A DNA stretch of 64,000 nucleotides from Pedobacter sp. MC2016-14 (GTDB taxonomy: Bacteria; Bacteroidota; Bacteroidia; Sphingobacteriales; Sphingobacteriaceae): NCBI RefSeq assembly GCF_020991475.1, contig NZ_JAJMPA010000001.1, forward strand, positions 1,240,001 to 1,304,000. Direction: 5' to 3'. Shown here piece after piece: positions 52,292 through 61,095 of this stretch. Below the pieces are notes generated by a model that saw only the letters and a program-made list of their open reading frames with translations, was not told the origin of the DNA and did no database searches. The translations under genes were made by a program, and so were the position numbers. Within the stretch, counting starts at the first letter, position 1, and each line of letters starts with the position of its first letter.

Positions 52292-54034
52292 ATGTCAGCA
52301 ACACCAACGACACCCCATGATTCCAGCAATCATTTGACAACATTACCAAAAACACCTACCGGAATTTCGGGCCTTGATCAGATCACTCTTGGTGGTTTGC
52401 CTACCGGCCGGCCCACACTGATATGCGGCAGCACCGGCTGTGGTAAAACCCTGTTTTCTCTCGAGTTTTTAATCAGGGGTGCCCAGGAATACAACGAGCC
52501 AGGTGTTTTTATGGCTTTTGAAGAGAAACCATCCGAGCTGGCCATGAATGTGGCCTCTCTGGGATTTGACCTGAACAAACTTCAGGAAGAAAAAAAAATA
52601 AGAATAGACTACGTTCACATAGACAGGAGCGAAATTGAAGAAACAGGTGAATATGACCTGGAAGGACTTTTCATTAGATTGGGCTACGCTATTGATACCA
52701 TTGGTGCCAAGCGGGTGGTACTGGATACCATTGAAAACCTTTTTGCCGGTTTAACAGATGAGGGCATTTTGCGTGCGGAACTGCGCAGGCTTTTTGGCTG
52801 GTTAAAAGAAAAAGGCGTGACGGCAATTATCACAGGTGAGCAGGGAGAGAACACCTTAACCCGTCAGGGCCTGGAAGAATATGTATCAGATTGTGTGATC
52901 TTATTAGACCACCGCATCATCAACCAGATTTCTACCAGACGCCTGAGGATCATTAAATATCGAGGTACCTTACACGGTACCAATGAATATCCATTTTTGA
53001 TTGATGAGGAAGGCATTTCTGTATTGCCGGTAACTTCTTTGCAACTGGATAAACCAGTGTCTTCAGAGAGTATCCCTACGGGTATCCCTGCTTTAAATGG
53101 GATGTTTAGTGAAGGTGGATTTTACCGCGGCAGCAGTGTGCTGGTATCGGGCACCGCTGGTACAGGAAAAACCAGTGTTGCCGCCAGTTTTGTGAATCAG
53201 GCTTGCCTGGATGGCGAAAGATGTTTGTTTTTTGCTTTTGAAGAGTCACCTCAGCAAATTATCAGAAACATGCGCTCTATTGGTATGGACATGCAAAACC
53301 ATATTGATGCAGGATTACTGAAGTTTTATGCTTCAAGGCCAACTTTGTATGGTTTGGAAATGCACCTGGTAGCCATTCATAAAGCCATTAAGAAATTTAA
53401 ACCACAGGTAGTGGTACTAGACCCTATTACCAATTTAATTACCATTGGTTCCGTGAGCGAGGTAAAAGCCATGCTGGTACGTTTAATTGACTTTTTACAG
53501 GAAGAGCAAATTACGGTGATGTTTACGGCATTAACCCTAAATAACATTGTGAATGAGCAAACTGATGAAGGGGTATCTTCACTGGTTGATGCCTGGATCC
53601 TGATCAAAGACATCGAAATGAACGGGGAACGGAACAAAGGTTTATATGTGATGAAATCCCGTGGTATGAAACATTCCAGCCAGGTACGTGAGTTTGTAAT
53701 TTCAGAAAATGGCATCAATTTACTGGATGTTTACATAGGACCAGACGGCATATTAACGGGATCTGCCCGTGAAGCACATCGCCTGGAAGAGCAAACAGGA
53801 CAGGTATTGCACACCAATGCACTGAATAGAAAAGACAGGGAACTGGAACGTAAGCGTAAGGTGCTCGAAAGTAAGATAGACAGTTTGAAGGCTGAATTTG
53901 AATCTACAGAAGAGGAATTGAACAAAATATACACCGAAGAAAAGATCAAAAATGAAGTGGTGTTAAGGATCCGTGAGGAGATGACAAATTTACGGAGCAG
54001 ACCAGCGGGCCCGGAAGATAAGGGGAGCAAATAA
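52292..54034 (+). CDS. kaiC: KaiC family ATPase/autokinase
   Basis: 580 residues with two tandem KaiC (RecA-like) domains. CI: Walker A GSTGCGKT with Lys52-Thr53 and catalytic pair Glu77-Glu78. CII: Walker A GTAGTGKT with Lys293 and Glu317-Glu318. Numbering almost equals Synechococcus KaiC (Lys52, Glu77/78, Glu318/319). In [14 protein letters not shown] aligns with the cyanobacterial phospho-site loop, giving Thr424, Ser429 and Ser430 for Thr426, Ser431 and Thr432. The last 95 residues are a charged coiled coil ([20 protein letters not shown]) in place of the cyanobacterial A-loop tail. The kaiB genes follow 5 nt downstream. Clock function is unproven; non-cyanobacterial KaiC also acts in stress or signalling. 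Confidence 0.95.
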   Translation: MSATPTTPHDSSNHLTTLPKTPTGISGLDQITLGGLPTGRPTLICGSTGCGKTLFSLEFLIRGAQEYNEPGVFMAFEEKPSELAMNVASLGFDLNKLQEEKKIRIDYVHIDRSEIEETGEYDLEGLFIRLGYAIDTIGAKRVVLDTIENLFAGLTDEGILRAELRRLFGWLKEKGVTAIITGEQGENTLTRQGLEEYVSDCVILLDHRIINQISTRRLRIIKYRGTLHGTNEYPFLIDEEGISVLPVTSLQLDKPVSSESIPTGIPALNGMFSEGGFYRGSSVLVSGTAGTGKTSVAASFVNQACLDGERCLFFAFEESPQQIIRNMRSIGMDMQNHIDAGLLKFYASRPTLYGLEMHLVAIHKAIKKFKPQVVVLDPITNLITIGSVSEVKAMLVRLIDFLQEEQITVMFTALTLNNIVNEQTDEGVSSLVDAWILIKDIEMNGERNKGLYVMKSRGMKHSSQVREFVISENGINLLDVYIGPDGILTGSAREAHRLEEQTGQVLHTNALNRKDRELERKRKVLESKIDSLKAEFESTEEELNKIYTEEKIKNEVVLRIREEMTNLRSRPAGPEDKGSK

Positions 54035-54039
54035 ATAGT

Positions 54040-54330
54040 ATGAAACAGGACATATATGAGCTGCGGCTTTACGTGGCAGGTAAAACAACTAAATCTATAA
54101 CGGCCTTAAATAATTTAAAAAAATATTGTGAAGAACATTTAGTGGATCAGTATGTTATTGAGGTGATCGATCTTTTAGAGAACCCGCAGCTTGCTGAGGG
54201 CGATCAAATATTTGCTGTACCTACACTCGTTAAAAAAGTACCGGAACCAGTACGTAAAATAATTGGAGATTTATCTAATGAAGAAAAGGTTCTGGTAGGA
54301 TTGAATATTCGTCCTAAAAGTGCACAATAA
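54040..54330 (+). CDS. kaiB: KaiB
   Basis: 96 residues, thioredoxin-like, close to cyanobacterial KaiB in length. Motifs: [58 protein letters not shown] and [13 protein letters not shown]. The IIGDLSN turn, important for the fold switch that lets KaiB bind the CI ring, is intact. It lies 5 nt after kaiC. In the clock KaiB binds phosphorylated KaiC and recruits output kinase signals; here the partner kinase is encoded two genes on. Confidence 0.95.
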   Translation: MKQDIYELRLYVAGKTTKSITALNNLKKYCEEHLVDQYVIEVIDLLENPQLAEGDQIFAVPTLVKKVPEPVRKIIGDLSNEEKVLVGLNIRPKSAQ

Positions 54331-54338
54331 CAACTTTT

Positions 54339-54659
54339 ATGACAAACGAGGGTGGAATGGATTTTAATGGTGGTGATGTTGCAGGCGATGGTCATTATCA
54401 GCTTCGCTTGTTTGTGGTAGGGACTTCTACACATTCTATACGTGCCATCAGCAATATCAAAACGATATTGACAACGCATTTGGAAGGAAGGTACGAGCTT
54501 GAAGTTATTGATGTGCACCAGCAGCCTTTGATTGCTTTAAGCGAGGATGTAACTGCAGTTCCAATGCTCATTGTAAAATCTCCGGCCTCGGGCAGAAGGT
54601 TAATTGGCGATATGTCTAATACGGCTAAAGTTTTAAAGAGTCTTGGACTGACGCAATAA
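54339..54659 (+). CDS. Second, divergent KaiB-like protein
   Basis: 106 residues: an acidic/glycine N-terminal extension (MTNEGGMDFNGGDVAGDG) then a KaiB-type domain, YQLRLFVVGTSTHSIRAISN, YELEVIDVHQQPLIALSED, VTAVPMLIVKSPASGRRLIGD and MSNTAKVLKSLGL. The ALAEED-type hinge and the RRIIGD turn are changed (RRLIGDMSN), so its switching behaviour may differ. It may be the detached counterpart of the KaiB-like N-terminal domain of SasA, as the next gene is a kinase without that domain. Eight nt separate it from kaiB. Confidence 0.88.
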   Translation: MTNEGGMDFNGGDVAGDGHYQLRLFVVGTSTHSIRAISNIKTILTTHLEGRYELEVIDVHQQPLIALSEDVTAVPMLIVKSPASGRRLIGDMSNTAKVLKSLGLTQ

Positions 54660-54665
54660 TCAGGG

Positions 54666-56387
54666 ATGTTAAAAATGGAAAAGACCAGAGAAGAGCTGTT
54701 AAAGTTATTAGAAGAGGCTGAATATAAACTTGAGGAGGCAAATGATACCCTGGAGGCCATCCGGTTAGGGGAAATTGATGCGCTGATCTTGAAAGGTGAT
54801 GATGGCCATGCTATTTTTACACTTAAAACAGCAGACCATTCTTTTCGGATTTTTATCGAGCAAATGTCTGAAGGAGCAATAACCCTCAACAAAGAAGGCA
54901 TAATTTTATACGCCAATTCCAGTTTCGCTACTATCGTTGGTCTTCCGCTAGAAAAAGTAGTTGGCCATTCCATTGATCGTTTTATACAAGCTGCAGACGC
55001 ATTACGGTGGAGTGACATCTTGTTTAATGCCTGGAGCCAGCAAACAAAGGTTGAGCTTGAAATTATTGGGGCTACAGACAATACAATACCCGTTTTGCTT
55101 TCTTTGAAAATGCTTGAATTGAATGAAGGGCTTGCTTTAAGTATCATCATTTCTGATTTGACGCTTCAAAAGGAAAATGAACGTGTTTTAAAGCAAAAGA
55201 ACGAACAGTTGGAAGAAGCACAGTTAGTGATGAGCCATCTGAACGAAACACTGGAGCATACAGTTTCTGAAAGAACGCTGGCATTAACGGTTTCTTTGGC
55301 CGAGAAGGAAAGGGTAGAGCAGAACCTGCGAACCAATCAGGAACGCTTAACAAAGATCCTGGAAACTATGGAGGAAGGCGTGGTAATTAAGGATCTGACA
55401 GGAAACCTTACTTATGCTAATCCGATGGCGAGGAAAATACTGAGCATTATTCATGATAACCAGCAAATTTATTTTAATCCCGCCTGGAAATTTTTATGGC
55501 TCAACGGAGAAGACCTGCCGTTGGTTAATTATCCCATTTTAGCCGCCATGCAGTCTGGAATTCCGATTCATGATTATGAGGTTGCGGTGCAGCCTGATGC
55601 AGGTGAACGGTTTTACATTTCTCTGAATGCCGCACCACTTAGGGATGCAGAAGGTAATATTATTGCCGGTATTGGAACGTTTATGGACGTTACCAATCGT
55701 CGGAAAGCCATTCAGCAAAAGGATGATTTTATCAGTGTAGCAAGCCATGAGCTCAGGACACCAGTAACTTCGTTAAAAGCCTCCCTGCAATTGATGGATC
55801 GTCTGGTAGATCGATCTGATACCGTAGGCATGATGCCGAAATTAATTTCGCAGGCCAATAAGAGCATGAATAAAATGAGTACGCTCATTGAAGATTTATT
55901 GAACGCCACCAAAATGACCGAAGGGCAGTTGCACCTCAAGAAAACTGTGTTCAATTTGCAGGAGCTGGTAGCGGATTGTTGTCATGATATCCTGGCAAAT
56001 GGTACATTTAGCCTAAATATCCAGGCTGATGGTGATGTAATGGTATATGCCGATGAGCATAAAATTGAGCAGGTAATTGTGAACTTTGTAAGCAACGCCA
56101 CTAAATATGCCCCGGAATCCAAAGAAATTATAGTTACCATTGAACAAACTGTCGACGAGACCAAACTCTCAGTTAGCGATCAGGGAGTAGGAATTCCGGA
56201 AGCAAAATTGCCCTATATTTTTGACAGGTACTATCGTGTAGACAGTGATGGTACACAGTATTCCGGACTTGGTCTGGGCCTGTACATCTGCTCGCAAATC
56301 ATCTACAAACACGGCGGCCAGATTGGGGTGGAGAGTAAGGTTGGTCATGGCAGTTCGTTTTGGTTTAGGCTACCCAAAGCCTATTAG
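54666..56387 (+). CDS. PAS-domain histidine kinase of the kai operon
   Basis: 573 residues, no membrane segment. An N-terminal helical/coiled region (EELLKLLEEAEYKLEEANDTL) and PAS 1 (about 60-165), a long coiled linker, PAS 2 (about 225-345), HisKA with His361 in ASHELRTPVTS, and HATPase (NFVSNATKYAPES, DQGVGIPEAKLPYIFDRYYR, GLGLGLYICSQIIYKHGG). In cyanobacteria KaiC output passes through SasA, a kinase with a KaiB-like N-terminus; here that domain is absent and the kinase is fused to nothing but PAS sensors. It starts 6 nt after the second kaiB. A start at 54675 is also possible. No response regulator follows. Confidence 0.93.
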   Translation: MLKMEKTREELLKLLEEAEYKLEEANDTLEAIRLGEIDALILKGDDGHAIFTLKTADHSFRIFIEQMSEGAITLNKEGIILYANSSFATIVGLPLEKVVGHSIDRFIQAADALRWSDILFNAWSQQTKVELEIIGATDNTIPVLLSLKMLELNEGLALSIIISDLTLQKENERVLKQKNEQLEEAQLVMSHLNETLEHTVSERTLALTVSLAEKERVEQNLRTNQERLTKILETMEEGVVIKDLTGNLTYANPMARKILSIIHDNQQIYFNPAWKFLWLNGEDLPLVNYPILAAMQSGIPIHDYEVAVQPDAGERFYISLNAAPLRDAEGNIIAGIGTFMDVTNRRKAIQQKDDFISVASHELRTPVTSLKASLQLMDRLVDRSDTVGMMPKLISQANKSMNKMSTLIEDLLNATKMTEGQLHLKKTVFNLQELVADCCHDILANGTFSLNIQADGDVMVYADEHKIEQVIVNFVSNATKYAPESKEIIVTIEQTVDETKLSVSDQGVGIPEAKLPYIFDRYYRVDSDGTQYSGLGLGLYICSQIIYKHGGQIGVESKVGHGSSFWFRLPKAY

Positions 56388-56428
56388 TTTAGCTATGATT
56401 GACTCATTGCCTTGCCCCTGTTTAATTC

Positions 56429-57649
56429 CTACTCATACCTCAATGCCTCTATAGGATCCAGATTTGACGCTTTTACCGCCGGGTAATACCCAAAGAATAT
56501 TCCGGTTATGGCGCAAACCAAAAAGGAGATTACAATAGAAGATTCGGAGATTACTGTTGGCCAGTTTAAGGCCATTGGGATGGCAAAAGCTGCGGTAATT
56601 CCAAGTACTACACCAATAACCCCGCCGGTAATACTGATCATGATGGCCTCGATTAAAAACTGCAATAAGATGTCGATGCCCCGGGCCCCAATAGACATCC
56701 TTAATCCAATTTCCCTGGTGCGCTCCGTTACCGAAACATACATAATATTCATGATGCCGATTCCACCAATAACCAAAGAGATGCTGGCCACGGCAGTTAA
56801 AAGTGCTGTCATCATGCTGCTGGTAGAATTGAGCATGGTCATTAACTCTGCCTGGGTGCGGATTTGAAAATCATCCTGTTCTGTTGCCCTTAAGCGGTGA
56901 GATACCCTTAGTACTGTGGTGGCTTCGTCTACAGCTGCATCAGATGCAGCCTCGGTGATTGCCGAAGCGTAGATCTGGCTAAAATAGATAGAAGAAAGTA
57001 CGCGCTTTTGCACTGTGGTATATGGCGCAAGAATTATATCGTCCTGGTCCTGACCAAAATTGCTGGTCCCCTTTGGGCTCAGCACGCCAATCACCTGCAT
57101 TGGAATTTTGCCAAAGCGGATGATTTTTCCCAGCGGACTTTCTCCGTTTGGAAATAGATTATCGACTACGGTTTTACCCAACAAACATACTTTGGCCGAA
57201 GATTTAACATCCTGGGCAGAAAACACAATGCCGTCTTTTACCGTAAGCTTTCTGATGTCAAGATACTCCGGACTTACGCCCTGTATTGTTGTAGGCCAGT
57301 TGTTGGCCCCGCTAATGACCTGTCCGCTGGAAGAAGCCAGTGGAGAAATCAGTGCAATATTTGGTGCATCCTTTTCCAGCGTCTCCACATCAGCATAAGT
57401 GAGTGATTTGAGGTTACTGCCCATCATCCTTGCACCTCCGGGTTCGTTACTTTGGGGCATAATGGTAATCATGTTGGAGCCCATGCTGGATAAAGAAGCG
57501 TTGATGCTCTGTTTGGAGCCTTCGCCAATAGACATCATGGTAATTACAGAAGCCACGCCGATGATGATCCCGAGCATGGTGAGCAGGGCACGCAGCTTAT
57601 TACGTTGCAAAGCGCGGATGGCCAGCCTTATTAAATTTAAAATCTTCAT
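56429..57649 (-). CDS. MacB-type ABC transporter permease
   Basis: 406 residues. FtsX/MacB fold: one membrane helix at about 20-42 (ALLTMLGIIIGVASVITMM), a large periplasmic MacB_PCD region (GSNMITIMPQSNEPGG), then three helices (MTALLTAVASISLVIGGIGIMNIMYVSVTERTREIGLR region, 290-400), ending PIEALRYE. It couples periplasmic movement to ATP hydrolysis in drug or peptide efflux. The ATPase is a separate gene 11 nt upstream. It is the 3' end of the efflux operon, facing the kai kinase with a 41-bp gap; no clear terminator is seen. Confidence 0.93.
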   Translation of the reverse strand: MKILNLIRLAIRALQRNKLRALLTMLGIIIGVASVITMMSIGEGSKQSINASLSSMGSNMITIMPQSNEPGGARMMGSNLKSLTYADVETLEKDAPNIALISPLASSSGQVISGANNWPTTIQGVSPEYLDIRKLTVKDGIVFSAQDVKSSAKVCLLGKTVVDNLFPNGESPLGKIIRFGKIPMQVIGVLSPKGTSNFGQDQDDIILAPYTTVQKRVLSSIYFSQIYASAITEAASDAAVDEATTVLRVSHRLRATEQDDFQIRTQAELMTMLNSTSSMMTALLTAVASISLVIGGIGIMNIMYVSVTERTREIGLRMSIGARGIDILLQFLIEAIMISITGGVIGVVLGITAAFAIPMALNWPTVISESSIVISFLVCAITGIFFGYYPAVKASNLDPIEALRYE

Positions 57650-57660
57650 GTCTATAAGTA

Positions 57661-58404
57661 TTAATAATCGTCGCTGGCAGGTAAAGCCGCAAGGGCCTCT
57701 TTTGCCGAACGCCGGTTGGTATTTTCAGTATCTTTCTGGACCTTGCCATCCCTAAGCATCACGGTGCGGGAGCTAAAACCAGCAATGTCCGGCTCGTGCG
57801 TTACAAAGACAATGGTTTTGCCTTTTTCATTCAGCTCCTGCATCAAAGCCATAATTTCATAAGAGGTCCTGGTATCGAGGTTACCTGTAGCCTCATCGGC
57901 CAAAATCATCACGGGCTCATTTACCAATGCCCTGGCAATAGCTACCCGTTGCTGCTGTCCACCAGAAAGCTGGTTTGGGGTATGGTCAAAACGTCCATCC
58001 AGTTTAACAGCCTGTAAAGCCGCTATGGCACGTTCTCTTCGTTCTGCGGTACCTATTAAAGGATTATACAGGAGTGGAAGTTCCACGTTTTCCAATGCAG
58101 AGGTTCTGGGTAACAAATTATAGGCCTGAAACACAAAACCTATTTTGGTATTGCGCAGTTTGGCCAGTTCATCTCTGGACAATTCCTTTACATTCACATT
58201 GTCTAGCATATAAACGCCTTCAGTAGGCTTGTCCAGGCAGCCCAGCATGTTCAATAAAGTTGTTTTTCCAGAGCCGCTACTGCCCATAATGGTGACGAAC
58301 TCTCCCGCATTTACATCGAAAGAAACACCCTTTAAAGCCCTTACAGTTTCTGTACCCATGGTAAACTCCCGCTTTACCTCACGGATTTCCAAGATCTTTC
58401 CCAT
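57661..58404 (-). CDS. ABC transporter ATPase (MacB/LolD type)
   Basis: 247 residues. Walker [22 protein letters not shown]-loop [11 protein letters not shown], signature [15 protein letters not shown], Walker [14 protein letters not shown] and H-loop [11 protein letters not shown]. The LDKPTEG stretch and short length fit MacB/LolD-class ATPases. Its ATG overlaps the stop of the adaptor gene by 1 nt (TAATG), so the two are translationally coupled. Confidence 0.96.
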   Translation of the reverse strand: MGKILEIREVKREFTMGTETVRALKGVSFDVNAGEFVTIMGSSGSGKTTLLNMLGCLDKPTEGVYMLDNVNVKELSRDELAKLRNTKIGFVFQAYNLLPRTSALENVELPLLYNPLIGTAERRERAIAALQAVKLDGRFDHTPNQLSGGQQQRVAIARALVNEPVMILADEATGNLDTRTSYEIMALMQELNEKGKTIVFVTHEPDIAGFSSRTVMLRDGKVQKDTENTNRRSAKEALAALPASDDY

Positions 58405-59573
58405 TATTTTTTCCTCCCTGGTCTTTGTGGCATAAAAGGGCTCGAAGCAGCGGCTGTCGATCCTTCGGCCAGGGTTTCCATTCCGGTAATTACCTGGTCA
58501 TTTGCTGTTAAGCCAGACAGCACCTCGGCCTGGGTATTGTCGTTAAGGCCTACATTTATTTTTTGCTGGATCAGTTTATCGCCCTGGAGCAGCCATACCA
58601 GATTCGCTTTTGCATCTGCATTTTTTAAAGGCTGCAGGGTATATTTCTTCGCCAGTGTAGCATCGGGTTTAAATTTCAAAGCTTGCACAGGAATTAACAA
58701 GGCATCCTTAACTTCTTTGGTATAAATGATAATGCTGGCCGTCATTCCCGGTTTCAATTTTTTATCATCATTAGGCGCATCGATCAGGGTGGTATAGGTA
58801 ACCACGTTGGATGATATGGCGGGGTTAAGCCTGATCTCCTTTACGGTACCGTTAAAAGTATCTTCAATAAATGCATCTACGGTAAAAGTAGCCCGCTGTC
58901 CTTTAACCACATTGCCAATATCTGCCTCATCTACCTTAGCTTCAACCTGCATTTTGGTGATGTCTTTGGCAATGGTAAAAATGGTAGGCGTACTGTAACT
59001 TGCAGCTACGGTTTGCCCCACGCTTACACTTCTGCTAAGCACTACGCCGTCAATGGGCGAGTAGATTTGCGTAAAAGACATGTTCCGTTCTGCCGAGCGA
59101 AGCTGTGCCTTAATGCTGTTTACATTGGCTTTAGCCACCTGATAGGTATTGAGCGATAAATCGTAATCGGCTTTGCTGATGGCGCCCGTAGCATACAATT
59201 GCTGTTGACGTTTGTAATTTGCCGACTGGTAAATCTCGGTACTTTGCACCTGCGCAAGACTTGCTTTAAACTGATCTACCGTTGCCTGGAGCAAGGTTTT
59301 ATCCAGCTCTGCCAGCAACTGTCCTTTTTTAACCGTAGAGTTGAAATCGGCATACATGGCAGATACGGTACCAGATACTTGCGTGCCCACCGTTACGGTG
59401 TCTACCGGTTGTACTTTTCCGGTTGCCGTAACACTGGTAGAAATGGCCCCATGTGTGGGTTTAACCGTGCTGATGTTGATGGGCGCGGCTGTGTTTCTGA
59501 GGAAAAAATACCAGATGAGTCCTGCCAGAACAGCTACGGAAAGGAGGATGGTAATTATTTTTTTAGGCTTCAT
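58404..59573 (-). CDS. MacA/HlyD-type periplasmic adaptor
   Basis: 389 residues with an N-terminal membrane helix (about 6-24, IITILLSVAVLAGLIWYF). Then the adaptor layout: VTVGTQVSGTVSAMYADFNS lipoyl half, alpha-helical hairpin (FKASLAQVQSTEIYQSANYK and following), second lipoyl half GVVLSRSVSVGQTVA, beta-barrel and membrane-proximal domains (GNVVKGQRATFTVDAFIEDT). It links the MacB-type pump to the TolC-type channel. Starts 4 nt before the TolC stop region. Confidence 0.94.
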   Translation of the reverse strand: MKPKKIITILLSVAVLAGLIWYFFLRNTAAPINISTVKPTHGAISTSVTATGKVQPVDTVTVGTQVSGTVSAMYADFNSTVKKGQLLAELDKTLLQATVDQFKASLAQVQSTEIYQSANYKRQQQLYATGAISKADYDLSLNTYQVAKANVNSIKAQLRSAERNMSFTQIYSPIDGVVLSRSVSVGQTVAASYSTPTIFTIAKDITKMQVEAKVDEADIGNVVKGQRATFTVDAFIEDTFNGTVKEIRLNPAISSNVVTYTTLIDAPNDDKKLKPGMTASIIIYTKEVKDALLIPVQALKFKPDATLAKKYTLQPLKNADAKANLVWLLQGDKLIQQKINVGLNDNTQAEVLSGLTANDQVITGMETLAEGSTAAASSPFMPQRPGRKK

Positions 59574-59576
59574 GAC

Positions 59577-60911
59577 TTAGAGATTAATGGGTGTTCCGAG
59601 ATAAAATGAATAGATTTTTGCGGCCAGTACAGCATTGTATTTTGCCTGGATATAGCTTTGCATGGCCTGTACATATAAGTTGCGCTGTTGGTAAAAGTCG
59701 TAGATGTTGGCAGATCCAATTCTGAGTTCCTCGTTAGAGATCCGGTACAGTTCCTGGTTGTATTTCAATTGCTCTGAGGCAGAGGTGTATTGGTTTTGCG
59801 CGTTTTGAACCGTAATATAAGCCTGTTCAGTAGTTAGCGCCAGGGTGGTTTTGGTATTTTCCAAAGTGTTTTTATTTTGGTCTATCGCAATTCTTGCTTT
59901 AGCCACATTGGTTTTGTTTTGTCTTTTGGTAAAAATGGGGATGGAAAGCGTAATGCCCGCCTGCTGATAAAAATTATTATCGAACTGCCTAAAGGCATTG
60001 TAGGTAGGGTCCCTGGCATAACTGGTGCCCAGGCCAGCGCCCAATGTAAGGCTTGGCAGGTAACCGGATTTGGCTTTGGTTAAGTTAAGGTCTGCAATTT
60101 GCACCGCCAGCTCTGCGTTTTTAACCTCCGGGCGGTTTTGCAAAGCGTAGTCCTGTACGGTAGCAAGCATAGGGATGGCCCCACCGGTAAGTACTGTATC
60201 TGGCTTTAGCACATCAAAGTTGTTGAGTTGTGGCAATTGCAGCAATTGCTTTAAGGTAATTTTATCCTGGCGTTCGGCATTTTCTGCCGAGGTAAGGTTG
60301 TACACATCTGCTGCCAGTTGGGCTTCAAACTGTACCACTTCTTTTTTGGCCACAGCGCCGGCAGCAAACCTTCGTTGTGCTTGTGAAAGCTGTGCTTTAG
60401 AAGTTTTTACCAGGTCCTGATTGTAAATGATGCTTTCCTTATCTACCAGAATGTTGAGGTAGGCCTGCGTAATTTGCAGGGTAATGTCGTTTTCGCTTTC
60501 CAGTACGCTATAGTTTGCAGCTTGTACAGAGAGGCTTTTCTGTTTGATGTCTGTTTTTAAGTAACCGCCCTGGTATAAGGTCCAGGCTGAACTTAGACCC
60601 AGGGAACCAGAAGAATTGATGGCATAAGTACTGCCGTTTAGGCTTTGATTGTAGTGGTTATAAGATAAAGAACCTGATCCGTATAGGTCTGGCAGTACCG
60701 CGGCTTTGGCCAGGAGCTGGTCCTGCTCGGCATTTTTGGTGTCCAGCCTTAGGTTTTTAAGGGTAATGTTGTGTGCCTTTGCATACTCAAGGCAAGCGGC
60801 CAGGTCCCAAACCGGGGGCAGAGCTTTGCTGGTCGTGTCCTGTGCCGTTCCATATAAAAATGAAAAGCAAAGGAAACTAAGGAGCAGGTATTTTAAGGTG
60901 AATGGTGACAT
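59577..60911 (-). CDS. TolC-family outer-membrane efflux protein
   Basis: 444 residues from the ATG at 60911, which gives a signal peptide ending YGTAQ; an ATG at 60944 would add 11 residues. Two internally repeated OEP halves with long helices: ACLEYAKAHNITLKNLRLDT, AAKAAVLPDLYGSGSLSY, and QAYLNILVDKESIIYNQDLV in the first half; RPEVKNAELAVQIADLNLTK and KSGYLPSLTLGAGLG in the second. It forms the trimeric exit duct. First gene of the tolC-macA-ATPase-macB operon. Confidence 0.94.
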   Translation of the reverse strand: MSPFTLKYLLLSFLCFSFLYGTAQDTTSKALPPVWDLAACLEYAKAHNITLKNLRLDTKNAEQDQLLAKAAVLPDLYGSGSLSYNHYNQSLNGSTYAINSSGSLGLSSAWTLYQGGYLKTDIKQKSLSVQAANYSVLESENDITLQITQAYLNILVDKESIIYNQDLVKTSKAQLSQAQRRFAAGAVAKKEVVQFEAQLAADVYNLTSAENAERQDKITLKQLLQLPQLNNFDVLKPDTVLTGGAIPMLATVQDYALQNRPEVKNAELAVQIADLNLTKAKSGYLPSLTLGAGLGTSYARDPTYNAFRQFDNNFYQQAGITLSIPIFTKRQNKTNVAKARIAIDQNKNTLENTKTTLALTTEQAYITVQNAQNQYTSASEQLKYNQELYRISNEELRIGSANIYDFYQQRNLYVQAMQSYIQAKYNAVLAAKIYSFYLGTPINL

Positions 60912-61095
60912 AATGCTGCGTTCAAATCTGTTGTAATAGCTCAAATCAACGCTTCTTTAGGGGTTTTAAAAAACCGGATAGACCGGGGGCAGAAACACAC
61001 CGATGAAGCGCGGGTTTAAACCGACGGAAACATTTGCACCTTTGCCATTGGGTTGAGTACCTTGTACCACATTAAACCATTAAGTAAAAAAAGAG
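60912..61095. promoter_or_regulatory. Divergent control region, efflux operon / LytS
   Basis: The 184 bp between the divergent tolC and lytS-type starts carry two inverted repeats: GGTTTT (60962-60967) with AAAACC (60970-60975), and the perfect palindrome GGTTTAAACC (61013-61022). Two ACCGG copies follow the first repeat. These could be operators shared by both directions; no clear TTTG/TAnnTTTG promoter is evident. Confidence 0.35.

Noticed and set aside
56429..60911. Fused MacB ATPase-permease
   Set aside because: The ATPase and permease are separate genes with clear start and stop codons, not a single fused chain.
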